A stretch of DNA of 64,000 nucleotides from Neotamlana sargassicola (GCF_020523965.1 NZ_JAJAPX010000002.1:62001-126000), one strand, 5' to 3'. Shown: positions 17,008 through 25,494, counted from the stretch's first letter. The notes: generated by a model from the sequence alone, not told the origin. A program made the numbers and translations.

Positions 17008-17837
17008 TCGATTTTAATAGTATAAAGTCGACCACCGGTGTCACCATTTTTTTCATCGGTTAAAAAGAGGGTATTGTTATTTTTATAGCAGATACCCTCT
17101 TTTTGTGTTATGGAATTAAATCCAATGGTTTGGTGTTTACCATTAAAAAAATTATCACTGGTAAAGTTGCTAAATAAGTGAATTTTATGTTGGGTTAAAA
17201 TAACAATTTCTTTGCCATCGTCACGAATATCGGCAGCAGTAACCCAATCGTAATCATTGTCTCCAAAATTATAATTGCCAATTAATTTAGCCTTTTGTTT
17301 ACCACTTTTGGCAGGGAGTTTATATACTTTAGTTTTGCCATGTTCGTTATTTACACGTGTTTTGGTAAATAAATAGAAGTTATTATTAAAGTAAAAAAAA
17401 GCTTCACAATCAAAATACAACTCGCTTTTTTTTGGTGAATAATCGTCTTGGTCTTCGTAAGTAAAAGAAATAGTTTCTACATCAATTTTGTCATCAGAAT
17501 CTAAATTAGAAGCATTTACTTTTAATATTTTTAAATGTTTACGGTCGCTGCCATTATTACCAAAATCACCTATGTAAATATTGCCTTTTTCATCTGATGT
17601 TATGTCTTCCCAATCATGGTTTTTTGCATCAATTTTTAATTTTTTTTCAATGTTTCCTTCTTCATTAACTAAAAATAAATGCGATTTGTTTCCACTGTCG
17701 TTAAGCATCCAAATACCATTGTTTTGAATAGTTGTTTCGTTACCAGAAACTTCATTTAAATCTTTTGGTAAATCTACACTTTGGTCTTGGCAGTTTGCCA
17801 CTAAAACAAGTAGAAATAAGTAAGCATGTTTAAGCAT
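17004..17837 (-). CDS. Secreted beta-propeller-like protein of unknown function
   Basis: A 277-residue protein with a lipoprotein-type signal (AYLFLLVLVANCQDQS, Cys at residue 16). The body reads like a repeated beta-sheet protein: GIWMLNDSGNKSHLFLVNEEGNIEKKL, DWEDITSDEKGNIYIGDFGNNG, and FYLFTKTRVNNEHGKTKVYKLP resemble SdiA-regulated or NHL/esterase-like propellers. I see no catalytic motif. The downstream end carries the thioredoxin terminator hairpin within its coding sequence. A role in binding or hydrolysis outside the inner membrane is only a guess. Confidence 0.75.
   Translation of the reverse strand: MLKHAYLFLLVLVANCQDQSVDLPKDLNEVSGNETTIQNNGIWMLNDSGNKSHLFLVNEEGNIEKKLKIDAKNHDWEDITSDEKGNIYIGDFGNNGSDRKHLKILKVNASNLDSDDKIDVETISFTYEDQDDYSPKKSELYFDCEAFFYFNNNFYLFTKTRVNNEHGKTKVYKLPAKSGKQKAKLIGNYNFGDNDYDWVTAADIRDDGKEIVILTQHKIHLFSNFTSDNFFNGKHQTIGFNSITQKEGICYKNNNTLFLTDEKNGDTGGRLYTIKID
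17062..17104 (+). terminator. Terminator of thioredoxin lying inside the opposing gene
   Basis: Arms AAAAAGAGGGTAT (17062-17074) and ATACCCTCTTTTT (17092-17104) form a 13-pair stem with a 17-base loop and built-in T-tract. On the other strand it is coding sequence for the C-terminal part of the secreted protein. Confidence 0.75.
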
Positions 17838-17881
17838 AAAACAAGTTTTAAATGCTAAATTTACAGCGTTTTTTTAACTCT

Positions 17882-19093
17882 ATGAATACATTTAACGTTA
17901 TTATAATAGGTGGTGGTGCCGCTGGTTTTTTTACGGCAATTAATGTTGCTAAGCAAAATCCAGATTTAAAAGTTGCTGTTTTAGAAAAGGCTAAAACGGG
18001 ATTGCAAAAGGTGAAAATTTCTGGTGGCGGACGTTGTAATGTTACGCATGCAGAATTTATTCCGCAGGAATTAGTAACTAATTACCCTAGAGGCGAAAAG
18101 GAGTTACTTGGGCCGTTTCATCAGTTCATGACGGGCGATACTATGGCGTGGTTTGAGGAACGCGGTGTTGCGTTAAAAATTGAAGATGACGGACGTATGT
18201 TTCCAGAATCAAATTCGTCTCAAACTATAATAGATTGCTTTTTAAAAGAAGCTGAAAAATATAAGGTTGAGGTTATTTATAGTTCGGGCGTATTAAATAT
18301 TGAGAAGCACGATAATGCTTGGGTGTTACAAACAAAAACTGAAGCATTTTATGCAGAAAAGATAGTAGTTGCTACGGGTAGTAGCGTAAAAATGTGGGAT
18401 ATTTTAAAAACCTTAAATCATACTATTATAAATCCTGTGCCGTCATTGTTTACATTTAATGTTACCGATAAACGTATAAAAAACATACCTGGGGTTGCGG
18501 TGCAAAATGTTACAGTTAAAGTATTAAATACAAATTTAGAATCTACTGGACCGCTTTTGGTAACACATGTTGGTTTTAGTGCGCCTTCAATTTTAAAACT
18601 ATCTGCTTTTGGCGCTGTTGAACTCGCCGAAATGAACTACGATTTTGATATTGAAATTAATTTTATTCAGCAAGAATTTAATCAATGTCTAGATGTGTTA
18701 AAGCAATTAAAACAGGAGTTAGCAAAAAAAACGGTGTTTAAATTTGCTCAGTTTGGTATTCCAAAGCGTTTGTGGCAAAAATTAGTTTTAGCTTCAAAAA
18801 TAGAAGAAAGTAAAACTTGGGCAGATATTAATAAAACTCAACTAGAAAATTTAGCCACACAACTTACAAAAGCAGTGTTTCAAGTAAAAGGAAAAAGCAC
18901 TTTTAAAGATGAGTTTGTAACTGCTGGTGGTGTAGATTTAAAAGAGATAAACTTTAAAACTTTTGAAAGTAAGCTTCATAAAAATCTGTTTTTTGCCGGA
19001 GAAGTTTTAAATATTGATGCCATAACAGGAGGTTTTAATTTCCAAAATGCTTGGACTAGTGGTTTTATTGCGGCTAGAAGTATAGCTGATTAA
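17882..19093 (+). CDS. NAD(P)/FAD-dependent oxidoreductase, HI0933/BaiN family
   Basis: A flavoprotein of 403 residues from the ATG at 17882; an ATG ten codons earlier is possible but the typical family N-terminus (NTFNVIIIGGGAAG) fits the later one. The dinucleotide fold is IIIGGGAAGFFTAINVAK, then the family marker GGGRCNVTHAEF near residue 47, and the C-terminal FAD motif FFAGEVLNIDAITGGFNFQNAWTSGF. Members are poorly characterised and are often misnamed as aminoacetone oxidases. The gene converges on the next, with stop codons overlapping by four bases. Confidence 0.88.
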   Translation: MNTFNVIIIGGGAAGFFTAINVAKQNPDLKVAVLEKAKTGLQKVKISGGGRCNVTHAEFIPQELVTNYPRGEKELLGPFHQFMTGDTMAWFEERGVALKIEDDGRMFPESNSSQTIIDCFLKEAEKYKVEVIYSSGVLNIEKHDNAWVLQTKTEAFYAEKIVVATGSSVKMWDILKTLNHTIINPVPSLFTFNVTDKRIKNIPGVAVQNVTVKVLNTNLESTGPLLVTHVGFSAPSILKLSAFGAVELAEMNYDFDIEINFIQQEFNQCLDVLKQLKQELAKKTVFKFAQFGIPKRLWQKLVLASKIEESKTWADINKTQLENLATQLTKAVFQVKGKSTFKDEFVTAGGVDLKEINFKTFESKLHKNLFFAGEVLNIDAITGGFNFQNAWTSGFIAARSIAD

Positions 19094-19854
19094 ATGTTCA
19101 ACAAATCAGAATATAAAAATTTGTAATCCAAAGTTTTAATAAGTTTTTCAGGACTTATTTTTTTGTATTGTAAAGGTTGCGAATTATTAAAAACAGGAAT
19201 TGGTTTTCCTAAGCTTTTTCTAGCTTGAATGTAAAATGCTTTTCTTGTTGGGTGATGGTTGGCACAAGCATTAAATACTTCTCCAAAAACATCAAACTCT
19301 ATTATTTTAGAAATAATAGCAATGCAATCGTTGCGATGAATCATGTTTACAAAACCGTTGGGCTGCGGTATTTCTTTATCTTTAAACCAATTCCCAGGTT
19401 GGCGTTGTCCACCAAATAAGCCAGCAAACCTAATAATTGTAGTTTTAAAAGTTGTGTTATCTCTAAATAAGGCTTCAACTTTTGTGAGTAAAGAATCTAT
19501 AGTTTCATCGGTTTCTGTGTAAGTTTTATTGCCTCGTGGGTAAACCGATGTGGAGCTAATAAAAATCACTTTTTTTACAGAAGATGTTTCAATAGCCTGA
19601 ACCAAATTTTGGTATGCTTCAAAACGTTTTGATGTTATCATGATAAGTAAAACATCAGTATTTAAAAAATCTTCAAAATCTGGGTTTTCCTCAATGTTTA
19701 CGGTATAAGGCGATATGCCTTCAGATTTAAAGTCGTTAACTTTTTCTAAAGAAGTTGTCGAGCCTTTAATGTTGTGGCCTTTAGCTATAAAGTGTTTTGC
19801 TAAAGGAAAACCTAACCAACCACAACCTAAAATGCTATATGTTTTTGTACTCAT
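19090..19854 (-). CDS. NAD(P)-dependent epimerase/dehydratase-like SDR, YeeZ type
   Basis: A 254-residue short atypical SDR. GCGWLGFPLAKHFIAKGH gives the glycine-rich nucleotide site at residues 10-15, and ISSTSVYPRGNKTYTETD (around 98-116) is the active-site strand typical of YeeZ-like NAD-dependent epimerases, although the usual YxxxK pair is not obvious. RFAGLFGGQRQPGNWF and MIHRNDCIAII are also family-like. Substrate unknown; single gene. Confidence 0.82.
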   Translation of the reverse strand: MSTKTYSILGCGWLGFPLAKHFIAKGHNIKGSTTSLEKVNDFKSEGISPYTVNIEENPDFEDFLNTDVLLIMITSKRFEAYQNLVQAIETSSVKKVIFISSTSVYPRGNKTYTETDETIDSLLTKVEALFRDNTTFKTTIIRFAGLFGGQRQPGNWFKDKEIPQPNGFVNMIHRNDCIAIISKIIEFDVFGEVFNACANHHPTRKAFYIQARKSLGKPIPVFNNSQPLQYKKISPEKLIKTLDYKFLYSDLLNI

Positions 19855-19922
19855 GCTTTTCTGTAAAAATACGGATAGTTTAATAATTTAAGTTTTATAT
19901 TGTAAACATAATTTAGCCTAAA

Positions 19923-20453
19923 ATGAAAACTTTTATTGCATTATTACGAGGTATAAACGTAAGCGGAAAAAATAAAATCCCGATGGCAGATTTGCGTGCA
20001 TTACTAACAGAATCTGGTTTAAAAAATGTACAAACCTATATACAGAGCGGAAATGTAGTTTTTGAATCTTCAGAAGAAAATAATAACATTTTAGAAACTT
20101 TAATTAGTCAAGCTATTGCCAAAAAGTTTAAATTTAATGTGCCAGTTTTAGTGCTTACTCCAGAAGAATTAAGTGTTATTTTTAATAACAGCCCTTTTCC
20201 GCAAGAGCAAAAAGAAGACAGCTATTTTACATTTTTGTTTCAAGCTCCTAATAACAGCTTGATTAAAGAAATTTCAGAGATAAATTACCCAAACGAAAGT
20301 TTTAAAATAACTTCTAATTGTGTTTACTTTTACTCGTCTATTGGTTATGGTAGAGCAAAGTGCAATAATAATTTTTTTGAGCGTAAATTACAGGTTACAG
20401 CTACGGCCAGAAACTACAAAACGACCTTAAAATTAATGGACTTATCAAATTAA
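19923..20453 (+). CDS. DUF1697 family protein
   Basis: A 176-residue cytoplasmic protein starting MKTFIALLRGINVSGKNKI, the hallmark of DUF1697 (LLRGINVGG). The motifs LRALLTESGLKNVQTYIQSGNVVF and C-terminal TATARNYKTTLKL are typical. Function is not established for the family. A hairpin terminator follows the stop. Confidence 0.9.
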   Translation: MKTFIALLRGINVSGKNKIPMADLRALLTESGLKNVQTYIQSGNVVFESSEENNNILETLISQAIAKKFKFNVPVLVLTPEELSVIFNNSPFPQEQKEDSYFTFLFQAPNNSLIKEISEINYPNESFKITSNCVYFYSSIGYGRAKCNNNFFERKLQVTATARNYKTTLKLMDLSN

Positions 20454-20459
20454 AAAACT

Positions 20460-20487
20460 ATTGCTTATTTTTGCAAGCAATTTTTTC
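20460..20487 (+). terminator. Terminator after the DUF1697 gene
   Basis: Arms ATTGCTT (20460-20466) and AAGCAAT (20475-20481) with an 8-base loop, followed by TTTTTCT. The loop region also contains TATTTTTG (20466-20473), a match to the -7 element that could serve the next gene. Confidence 0.65.
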
Positions 20488-20533
20488 TGTAAAGAGTCCG
20501 TTTTGTGGGAGTTGCACTCATAATTTTTATTGA

Positions 20534-21622
20534 ATGATAGTAGAAGAATTTATAACAAAATCTTACCCAAAAACCATTGAAGAAGGTAAAGTAGCTTGGG
20601 AATCGCCAAGTAACATTGCTTTGGTAAAATATTGGGGAAAAAAAGAACACCAAATACCAGCAAATCCCTCTATAAGCTTTACACTTAGTAAGTGCAAAAC
20701 CATAACGGTTTTAGAGTTTTCTGAAAAAGAAAATAAAACCGATTTTTCGTTTGATGTGTTTTTAAATAATGAGAAAAAAGACGATTTTAAACCAAAAATA
20801 GAAACGTTTTTTAAACGTGTTGAAGCGTATTTACCGTTTTTAAAAAACTATCATTTTGTTATAAAAACCGAAAATACATTTCCGCATAGTTCGGGCATTG
20901 CGTCATCGGCATCAGGAATGAGCGCTTTAGCTTTGTGTTTAACCAGTGTAGATAGAATGCTAAGCAAAAACCATGAGCATTTAAATAAGTCGTTTTTTAA
21001 TAAAAAGGCGTCGTTTTTAGCACGTTTGGGTTCTGGTAGCGCTTGCCGAAGTATTGAAGGTAATTTGGTTACGTGGGGAACACACGAAGCTTTTGCAGAA
21101 AGTTCAAATTTATACGGTGTTAAATACCCATTTGAAGTTCATGAAAACTTTAAAAACTACCACGATACTATTTTGTTGGTAGATAAAGGCGAAAAACAAG
21201 TTAGTAGCACAGTTGGGCACGGTTTAATGCATAACCACCCATTTGCAGAAGAGCGTTTTAAGCAAGCACATAAAAATTTAAATGATTTGATAGCTGTTTT
21301 TAAGTCAGGCAATTTAGATGCATTTATAAAAATTGTAGAAAGTGAAGCTTTAACCCTTCATGCTATGATGATGACTAGCATGCCGTATTTTATTTTGATG
21401 AAACCTAATACGTTACAAGTAATAAATAAAATATGGGCGTATCGCGAAAAAACAGATTCTAAAGTGTGTTTTACTTTAGATGCTGGAGCAAACGTACATA
21501 TGCTTTATCCAGAAAGTGAAGCTGAAAATATTAATCAATTTATTAACAATGAGTTGGTTGAGCATTGCCAAAATGGGCAATATATTAATGACAAAATAGG
21601 TTTGGGAGCAAAATTGTTGTAA
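20534..21622 (+). CDS. mvaD: Diphosphomevalonate decarboxylase
   Basis: Converts mevalonate diphosphate to isopentenyl diphosphate with ATP, the last step of the mevalonate route. The 362-residue GHMP-superfamily chain shows SPSNIALVKYWGKKE near residues 24-38, NPSISFTLS, the ATP-binding PHSSGIASSASGMSAL at 117-132, and GSGSACRSIEGNLVTWG. The catalytic Asp lies in the C-terminal TLDAGANVHML segment. It precedes a mevalonate-kinase-like gene by 28 bases and a prenyltransferase gene, forming an isoprenoid group. Confidence 0.95.
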   Translation: MIVEEFITKSYPKTIEEGKVAWESPSNIALVKYWGKKEHQIPANPSISFTLSKCKTITVLEFSEKENKTDFSFDVFLNNEKKDDFKPKIETFFKRVEAYLPFLKNYHFVIKTENTFPHSSGIASSASGMSALALCLTSVDRMLSKNHEHLNKSFFNKKASFLARLGSGSACRSIEGNLVTWGTHEAFAESSNLYGVKYPFEVHENFKNYHDTILLVDKGEKQVSSTVGHGLMHNHPFAEERFKQAHKNLNDLIAVFKSGNLDAFIKIVESEALTLHAMMMTSMPYFILMKPNTLQVINKIWAYREKTDSKVCFTLDAGANVHMLYPESEAENINQFINNELVEHCQNGQYINDKIGLGAKLL

Positions 21623-21650
21623 TTTTGCTAAACTATATAAGCTTCAAATC

Positions 21651-22577
21651 ATGAAAGGACCATTATTTTATTCTAAAATTTTACTTTTTGGTGAATACGG
21701 AATTATAAAAGATTCCAAAGGTTTATCTATACCATATAATTTTTACAATGGTGCTTTAAAAAAGAGCGAAAACCCAAGTGAAACGGCAATAAAATCGAAC
21801 GAAAGCTTAAAAAAATACGTAGATTATTTAGCAGCAATAAATCCAGAATTAGTTGTTTTTGATATTGAAACACTAAAATCTGATGTTGCAGATGGCATGT
21901 ATTTCGATTCTTCAATTCCGCAAGGGTATGGTGTTGGTAGTAGCGGAGCGCTAGTAGCTGCGATTTACGATAAATACGCTAAAAACAAAATAACAGTTCT
22001 TGAAAATTTAACTAGAGAAAAATTATTAGAATTAAAAGCTATTTTTTCTGAAATGGAATCGTTTTTTCACGGAAAATCGTCTGGTCTCGATCCTTTAAAT
22101 AGTTATTTAAGCATTCCTATTCTTATAAATTCTAAAGATAATATTGAAGCAACCGGTATTCCTGCACAACAAAATGGTAAAGGTGCTGTGTTTTTAATAG
22201 ATAGTGGTATCGTTGGCGAAACAGCGCCAATGGTTAGTATTTTTATGGAAAACATGAAGCAAGAAGGTTTCCGTAATATGCTTAAAGATAAGTTTATAAA
22301 ACATACCGATGCTTGTGTTGAAGATTTTTTAAGCGGAAACATAAAATCGTTATTCAGTAATACAAAACAACTATCAAAAGTGGTGTTAAGCCATTTTAAA
22401 CCTATGATTCCTAAGCAATTTCATGAGCTTTGGAAAAAAGGTTTAGAAACCAACGAGTATTACTTAAAACTTTGTGGTTCTGGTGGTGGTGGCTATATTT
22501 TAGGGTTTACCGAAGATATAGAAAAAGCAAAACAATCTTTATCAAATTATAAACTAGAAGTGGTTTACAATTTTTAA
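21651..22577 (+). CDS. GHMP kinase, probable mevalonate kinase
   Basis: A 308-residue GHMP kinase with KILLFGEYGI at the start (substrate loop), the phosphate-binding IPQGYGVGSSGAL at residues 89-101, and the C-terminal motif LCGSGGGGYILGF. Its place after mvaD makes it the likely mevalonate kinase or phosphomevalonate kinase of the pathway; the sequence alone cannot separate the two. TAATTTTG at 21620-21627 might give it a secondary promoter. The end of the gene is followed by a short palindromic repeat. Confidence 0.88.
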   Translation: MKGPLFYSKILLFGEYGIIKDSKGLSIPYNFYNGALKKSENPSETAIKSNESLKKYVDYLAAINPELVVFDIETLKSDVADGMYFDSSIPQGYGVGSSGALVAAIYDKYAKNKITVLENLTREKLLELKAIFSEMESFFHGKSSGLDPLNSYLSIPILINSKDNIEATGIPAQQNGKGAVFLIDSGIVGETAPMVSIFMENMKQEGFRNMLKDKFIKHTDACVEDFLSGNIKSLFSNTKQLSKVVLSHFKPMIPKQFHELWKKGLETNEYYLKLCGSGGGGYILGFTEDIEKAKQSLSNYKLEVVYNF

Positions 22578-22587
22578 TTAAATTTTC

Positions 22588-22614
22588 TGTCACCCTGAGC
22601 GTAGTCGAAGGGTC
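22588..22614. repeat. Short palindromic intergenic repeat, CACCCTGAGCGTAGTCGAAGGGT type
   Basis: Arms ACCCT (22592-22596) and AGGGT (22609-22613) enclose GAGCGTAGTCGA. This is a sequence type I recognise as scattered in many flavobacterial genomes, often paired with GTCATGCTGAA...TTCAG units such as those near 25400. It sits between the kinase and prenyltransferase genes. Confidence 0.7.
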
Positions 22615-22634
22615 AAAACATTTTTAACTTCTTT

Positions 22635-23537
22635 ATGCTAAATAGAAGACAGAAACATATTCTACTTAAGTTTTTTAGTATGTTTTCTGTAGTGCGTGGT
22701 TACAATATTTTGGTTATTGTAATAGCACAATACTTAACAGCAAATTACATATTAGCTTACAATTTACCAATTCGCCAAGTTTTACTAGATATTAATTTGT
22801 TTTTACTTGTGTTAGCCTCGGCAGCAACTATAGCCGGAGGTTACATTATAAATAACTTTTACGACTCCGAGAAAGATTTAATTAACAAGCCAATAAAATC
22901 GAAACTAGATAAATTGGTAAGTCAAAATACAAAGTTGTCATTTTACTTTGTACTTAATTTTTTAGCTGTTGTTTTTGCAAGTTATGTGGCATTTAATGCT
23001 GTACTCTTTTTTGCATGTTACATATTTGCCATTTGGTTGTATTCGCATAAATTAAAAAAACTACCAATAGTTGGTAATCTAGTGTCTGCAATACTAACTA
23101 TTTTGCCATTTTTTGCCATATTTATGTATTATAAAAATTACGAAACAGTAATTTTTGTACATGCAACATTTTTGTTTTTAATAATATCTATGCGGGAACT
23201 GACAAAAGATTTAGAAAATATAAAAGGTGATTTACTTCAAGATTACCACACCATACCCGTTGTATATGGCGAAAAGGCATCAAAAATAATGCTTGCTTTT
23301 CTAGCTGTTTTAACGTTAGTGCCAACCTATTTACTACTTTTTAAATACCAAATAGGATATATGAATTTGTATTTTTATGCTAGCATTTTTTTATTGATTG
23401 TCTTCGTTGCAATGCTTTGGTACTCAAAAGATAAGTTGCATTATTTAATACTTCATAATATTTTAAAAATTATATTATTAACAGGAGTTTTGAGTATATT
23501 ATTAATAGACGTAAGTGTTATTTTAAACAGAATTTAA
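22635..23537 (+). CDS. UbiA-family prenyltransferase, GGGP geranylgeranyltransferase-like
   Basis: A 300-residue polytopic membrane enzyme with about eight hydrophobic spans. The two Asp-rich prenyl-diphosphate motifs are NNFYDSEKD (residues 73-81) and DLENIKGD (about 191-198). The family is annotated in flavobacteria as geranylgeranylglycerol-phosphate geranylgeranyltransferase, an archaeal ether-lipid enzyme name; whether ether lipids or a different prenylated product is made here is unknown. Neighbouring mevalonate genes fit supply of the prenyl donor. Confidence 0.85.
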   Translation: MLNRRQKHILLKFFSMFSVVRGYNILVIVIAQYLTANYILAYNLPIRQVLLDINLFLLVLASAATIAGGYIINNFYDSEKDLINKPIKSKLDKLVSQNTKLSFYFVLNFLAVVFASYVAFNAVLFFACYIFAIWLYSHKLKKLPIVGNLVSAILTILPFFAIFMYYKNYETVIFVHATFLFLIISMRELTKDLENIKGDLLQDYHTIPVVYGEKASKIMLAFLAVLTLVPTYLLLFKYQIGYMNLYFYASIFLLIVFVAMLWYSKDKLHYLILHNILKIILLTGVLSILLIDVSVILNRI

Positions 23538-23544
23538 TGGTTTT

Positions 23545-23647
23545 GGGCGTTTTTACAACTTTTTATGAAGTTGTAAACCGCGCTTTCGCAAGTCGCTGTG
23601 CCAAATACATTTTGCACGAGCTCCAACAATTGCTCAATCGCTAACGC
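23545..23647 (-). repeat. Flavobacterial intergenic repeat, copy A, inverted
   Basis: Read on the minus strand it starts GCGTTAGCGATTG (23647-23635), runs through GCGACTTGCGAAAGCGCGG and ends with ACGCCC (23550-23545). An internal hairpin has arms TTTACAACTT (23552-23561) and AAGTTGTAAA (23568-23577). The same block order occurs in copies at 25495 and 33345. Confidence 0.65.
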
Positions 23648-23692
23648 AAAAAAATCGTAAATTAAAAAGTCTAAATCGTTAATTTTAAAGTA

Positions 23693-23700
23693 TATCTTTG
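23693..23700 (+). promoter_or_regulatory. -7 element of the pseudouridine-synthase-like gene
   Basis: TATCTTTG matches TAnnTTTG and lies 18 bases before the ATG, implying a very short leader. No convincing -33 box. Confidence 0.5.
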
Positions 23701-23718
23701 CACAAAAATTAAAATACT

Positions 23719-24591
23719 ATGAGCAGGAACCAAGGCAGAGGCAGTAATAAAAATACATCAAGAGGTGGAAGCAGTTCTAATAAACGAACTAGTTATTCAC
23801 GAGGTAATTCACCAATTAAAAATCAAGGTGGTTTTACAAAGCCCTCGAATAGCACAAAACCAAAAGCGCCAAAAAAATCTAACCCAGAGGAAGTTAGGTT
23901 AAATAAATATATTGCTAATTCTGGTATTTGTTCTCGTAGAGAGGCCGATGTGCATATAGCCACAGGTTTAGTAAGTGTAAATGGTAAGGTTGTAACCGAA
24001 ATGGGTTACAAAGTAAAACCAGGAGACGAGGTGCGTTACGATGGTTCGCGTGTAAACCCAGAACAAAAAGCTTATGTGTTATTAAACAAACCAAAAGGTT
24101 TTGCAACCACAAATAGCGAAGGAAAGGGCAGAACAGTAATGGATTTAGTTGCCAATGCTACAAATGCTAATATTAGGCCAATTGGTCGTTTAGGTAGAAA
24201 TTCTAAAGGCTTAATATTGTTTACTAACGATGAGGCTGTGGTAAAAAAGTTTACCAATTCTAAAAATGGTGTACCTAGGCTATTTCATATAGAATTAGAT
24301 AGAAATTTAAAACATGAAGATTTTAAAAAGATTCAAAGCGGTTTTAAAGTTGATGGTTCACTTATTGAAGTAGAGGAGATTAGCTACATCGATGGATCAA
24401 GCAAAAAGGAAATTGGTTTAAAAATAAAAAATACAGGAAATACTATTATCCGAACCATTTTCGAGCATTTTAGTTATGATATAGTAAGTATAGATTGTGT
24501 AGCTATAGCACATTTAACTAAAAAAGATATTCCGCGAGGACATTGGAAGCATTTAACTACTCAAGAGCTTAATAATTTAAAGATGCTTTAG
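23719..24591 (+). CDS. RsuA/RluB-type pseudouridine synthase homologue lacking the catalytic Asp
   Basis: A 290-residue protein. Residues 1-55 are a low-complexity Ser/Gly/Asn/Lys tail, probably RNA-binding. An S4 domain follows (EEVRLNKYIANSGICSRREADVHI, residues 57-80), then the synthase fold. Active members carry GRLD, where Asp attacks the uridine; here residues 154-164 read PIGRLGRNSKG, so the Asp is Gly at position 159. The later conserved segment is also altered (IIRTIFEHFSYDIVSIDCV, normally VRRxFEHxGYxVxxLxRV). It may be an RNA-binding, non-catalytic paralogue; a sequencing error in one codon cannot be excluded. Confidence 0.85.
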   Translation: MSRNQGRGSNKNTSRGGSSSNKRTSYSRGNSPIKNQGGFTKPSNSTKPKAPKKSNPEEVRLNKYIANSGICSRREADVHIATGLVSVNGKVVTEMGYKVKPGDEVRYDGSRVNPEQKAYVLLNKPKGFATTNSEGKGRTVMDLVANATNANIRPIGRLGRNSKGLILFTNDEAVVKKFTNSKNGVPRLFHIELDRNLKHEDFKKIQSGFKVDGSLIEVEEISYIDGSSKKEIGLKIKNTGNTIIRTIFEHFSYDIVSIDCVAIAHLTKKDIPRGHWKHLTTQELNNLKML

Positions 24592-24665
24592 TGAGATTCC
24601 GTAAAACAGTCTCGGCTATAGGTAGTTGCATTGGTTAGTGCTTAATTTTGCAAGTACATGCCAAA

Positions 24666-24689
24666 CTGAAAATCTGCGAGGATTTTCAG
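24666..24689. repeat. Strong hairpin in a relic intergenic repeat
   Basis: Arms CTGAAAATC (24666-24674) and GATTTTCAG (24681-24689) form a perfect 9-pair stem with a 6-base loop. It lies 3' of the toxin gene (minus strand), within about 140 bases that show no gene. No T-tract follows on either strand, so it is more likely part of a dispersed repeat than a terminator. Confidence 0.5.
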
Positions 24690-24739
24690 AAGTAGGCGAT
24701 AACGAGCAATTACTTATAGTCATGGTAGGTAATCAGGCT

Positions 24740-25057
24740 TTATTTAGTTCGTTTCATTTTCGGTGGATTTTGTCGAGTATCAAAAACATCAGCAATTTTT
24801 ATAAATCCGTTTTGTTCATCAACCGAATATATCAGTTTGTAGTTTTTGAAAACCAAATAACGATATTGTATTTCTCTATCTTTAAGTAATTCCTCTTCTT
24901 GTCCTATGAAAGACGATTTAATTAATTTTTCCGATTCTTTAATTATTCCAGTTACAATTTTAGTAGCAACTTTTAAACTAGCTTTCTTTTCGTAATATTC
25001 ATAAATTTCATCAAGTTGAGTTTCCGAAAAGTCAGACCAAATAATTTTAAAATTCAT
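24740..25057 (-). CDS. RelE/ParE-family toxin
   Basis: A 105-residue basic protein starting FKIIWSDFSETQLDEIYEYYEKKAS, the standard N-terminal helix of RelE/ParE toxins, with the strand-rich C-terminal REIQYRYLVFKNYKLIYSVDE and VFDTRQNPPK segments. The latter ends the family (D/T-R-P). RelE members cut mRNA on ribosomes and ParE members poison gyrase; which applies here is unclear. Its start overlaps the antitoxin stop by one base, as in co-translated pairs. Confidence 0.88.
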   Translation of the reverse strand: MNFKIIWSDFSETQLDEIYEYYEKKASLKVATKIVTGIIKESEKLIKSSFIGQEEELLKDREIQYRYLVFKNYKLIYSVDEQNGFIKIADVFDTRQNPPKMKRTK

Positions 25058-25290
25058 TATTCGTATTTGGCCAAAAGTTCAGAACTTGTTTTAAATCGAT
25101 TGTTTTTGAAATCCGATTCTGATTTGTCAATTCGTCTGTTTAACTCATCAATACTCATAGGCTTAATTAGCCTTTCGTCAGGAGTGTCTTTTTCCTTTTT
25201 CAATATTTTCTCAAGCTTGGAAATTGCTTCTTCGTTTTGAAGTTTTAGGAATTCTTGAATAAATTCTATTTTTCGAGCTTCTAAATTCAT
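25057..25290 (-). CDS. Antitoxin of the RelE/ParE pair
   Basis: A 77-residue, highly charged, helical protein (NLEARKIEFIQEFLKLQNEEAISKLEKILKK), followed by a segment with DERLIKPMSIDELNRRIDKSESD that is usual in small Bacteroidetes antitoxins. No helix-turn-helix is obvious, so autoregulation would depend on a different DNA-binding form. It lies directly upstream of the toxin. Downstream-independent expression cannot be judged. Confidence 0.85.
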   Translation of the reverse strand: MNLEARKIEFIQEFLKLQNEEAISKLEKILKKEKDTPDERLIKPMSIDELNRRIDKSESDFKNNRFKTSSELLAKYE

Positions 25291-25394
25291 TTCGAGTTTC
25301 TTTTTATCAAAGATACTAAATTATCAAATTCAATCAATATCGTTCTTGGTTTAACGAATCTTTCAGCTTGTTGCCAACTTCGGAATAATATTGA

Positions 25395-25470
25395 TTTGTC
25401 ATGCTGAATTAATTTCTTTATTTCAGAATTAATATAAATTAAAGATTCCGAAACAAGTTCGGAATTACAA
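25395..25470. repeat. Degenerate GTCATGCTGAA / CCGAAACAAGTTCGG intergenic repeat
   Basis: TTGTCATGCTGAA begins near 25396, and a perfect hairpin with arms ATTCCGAA (25445-25452) and TTCGGAAT (25458-25465) closes it. The pattern resembles the mirrored repeat pairs common in flavobacterial intergenic DNA. It lies upstream of the toxin-antitoxin genes. Confidence 0.6.
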
Positions 25471-25494
25471 TAAAATTTAATTAAATCCCTAAAC

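Noticed and set aside
24626-24889. Open plus-strand frame of 87 codons over the toxin gene
   Set aside because: It lies antisense to the well-supported RelE/ParE toxin and across a repeat hairpin; no recognisable protein features.
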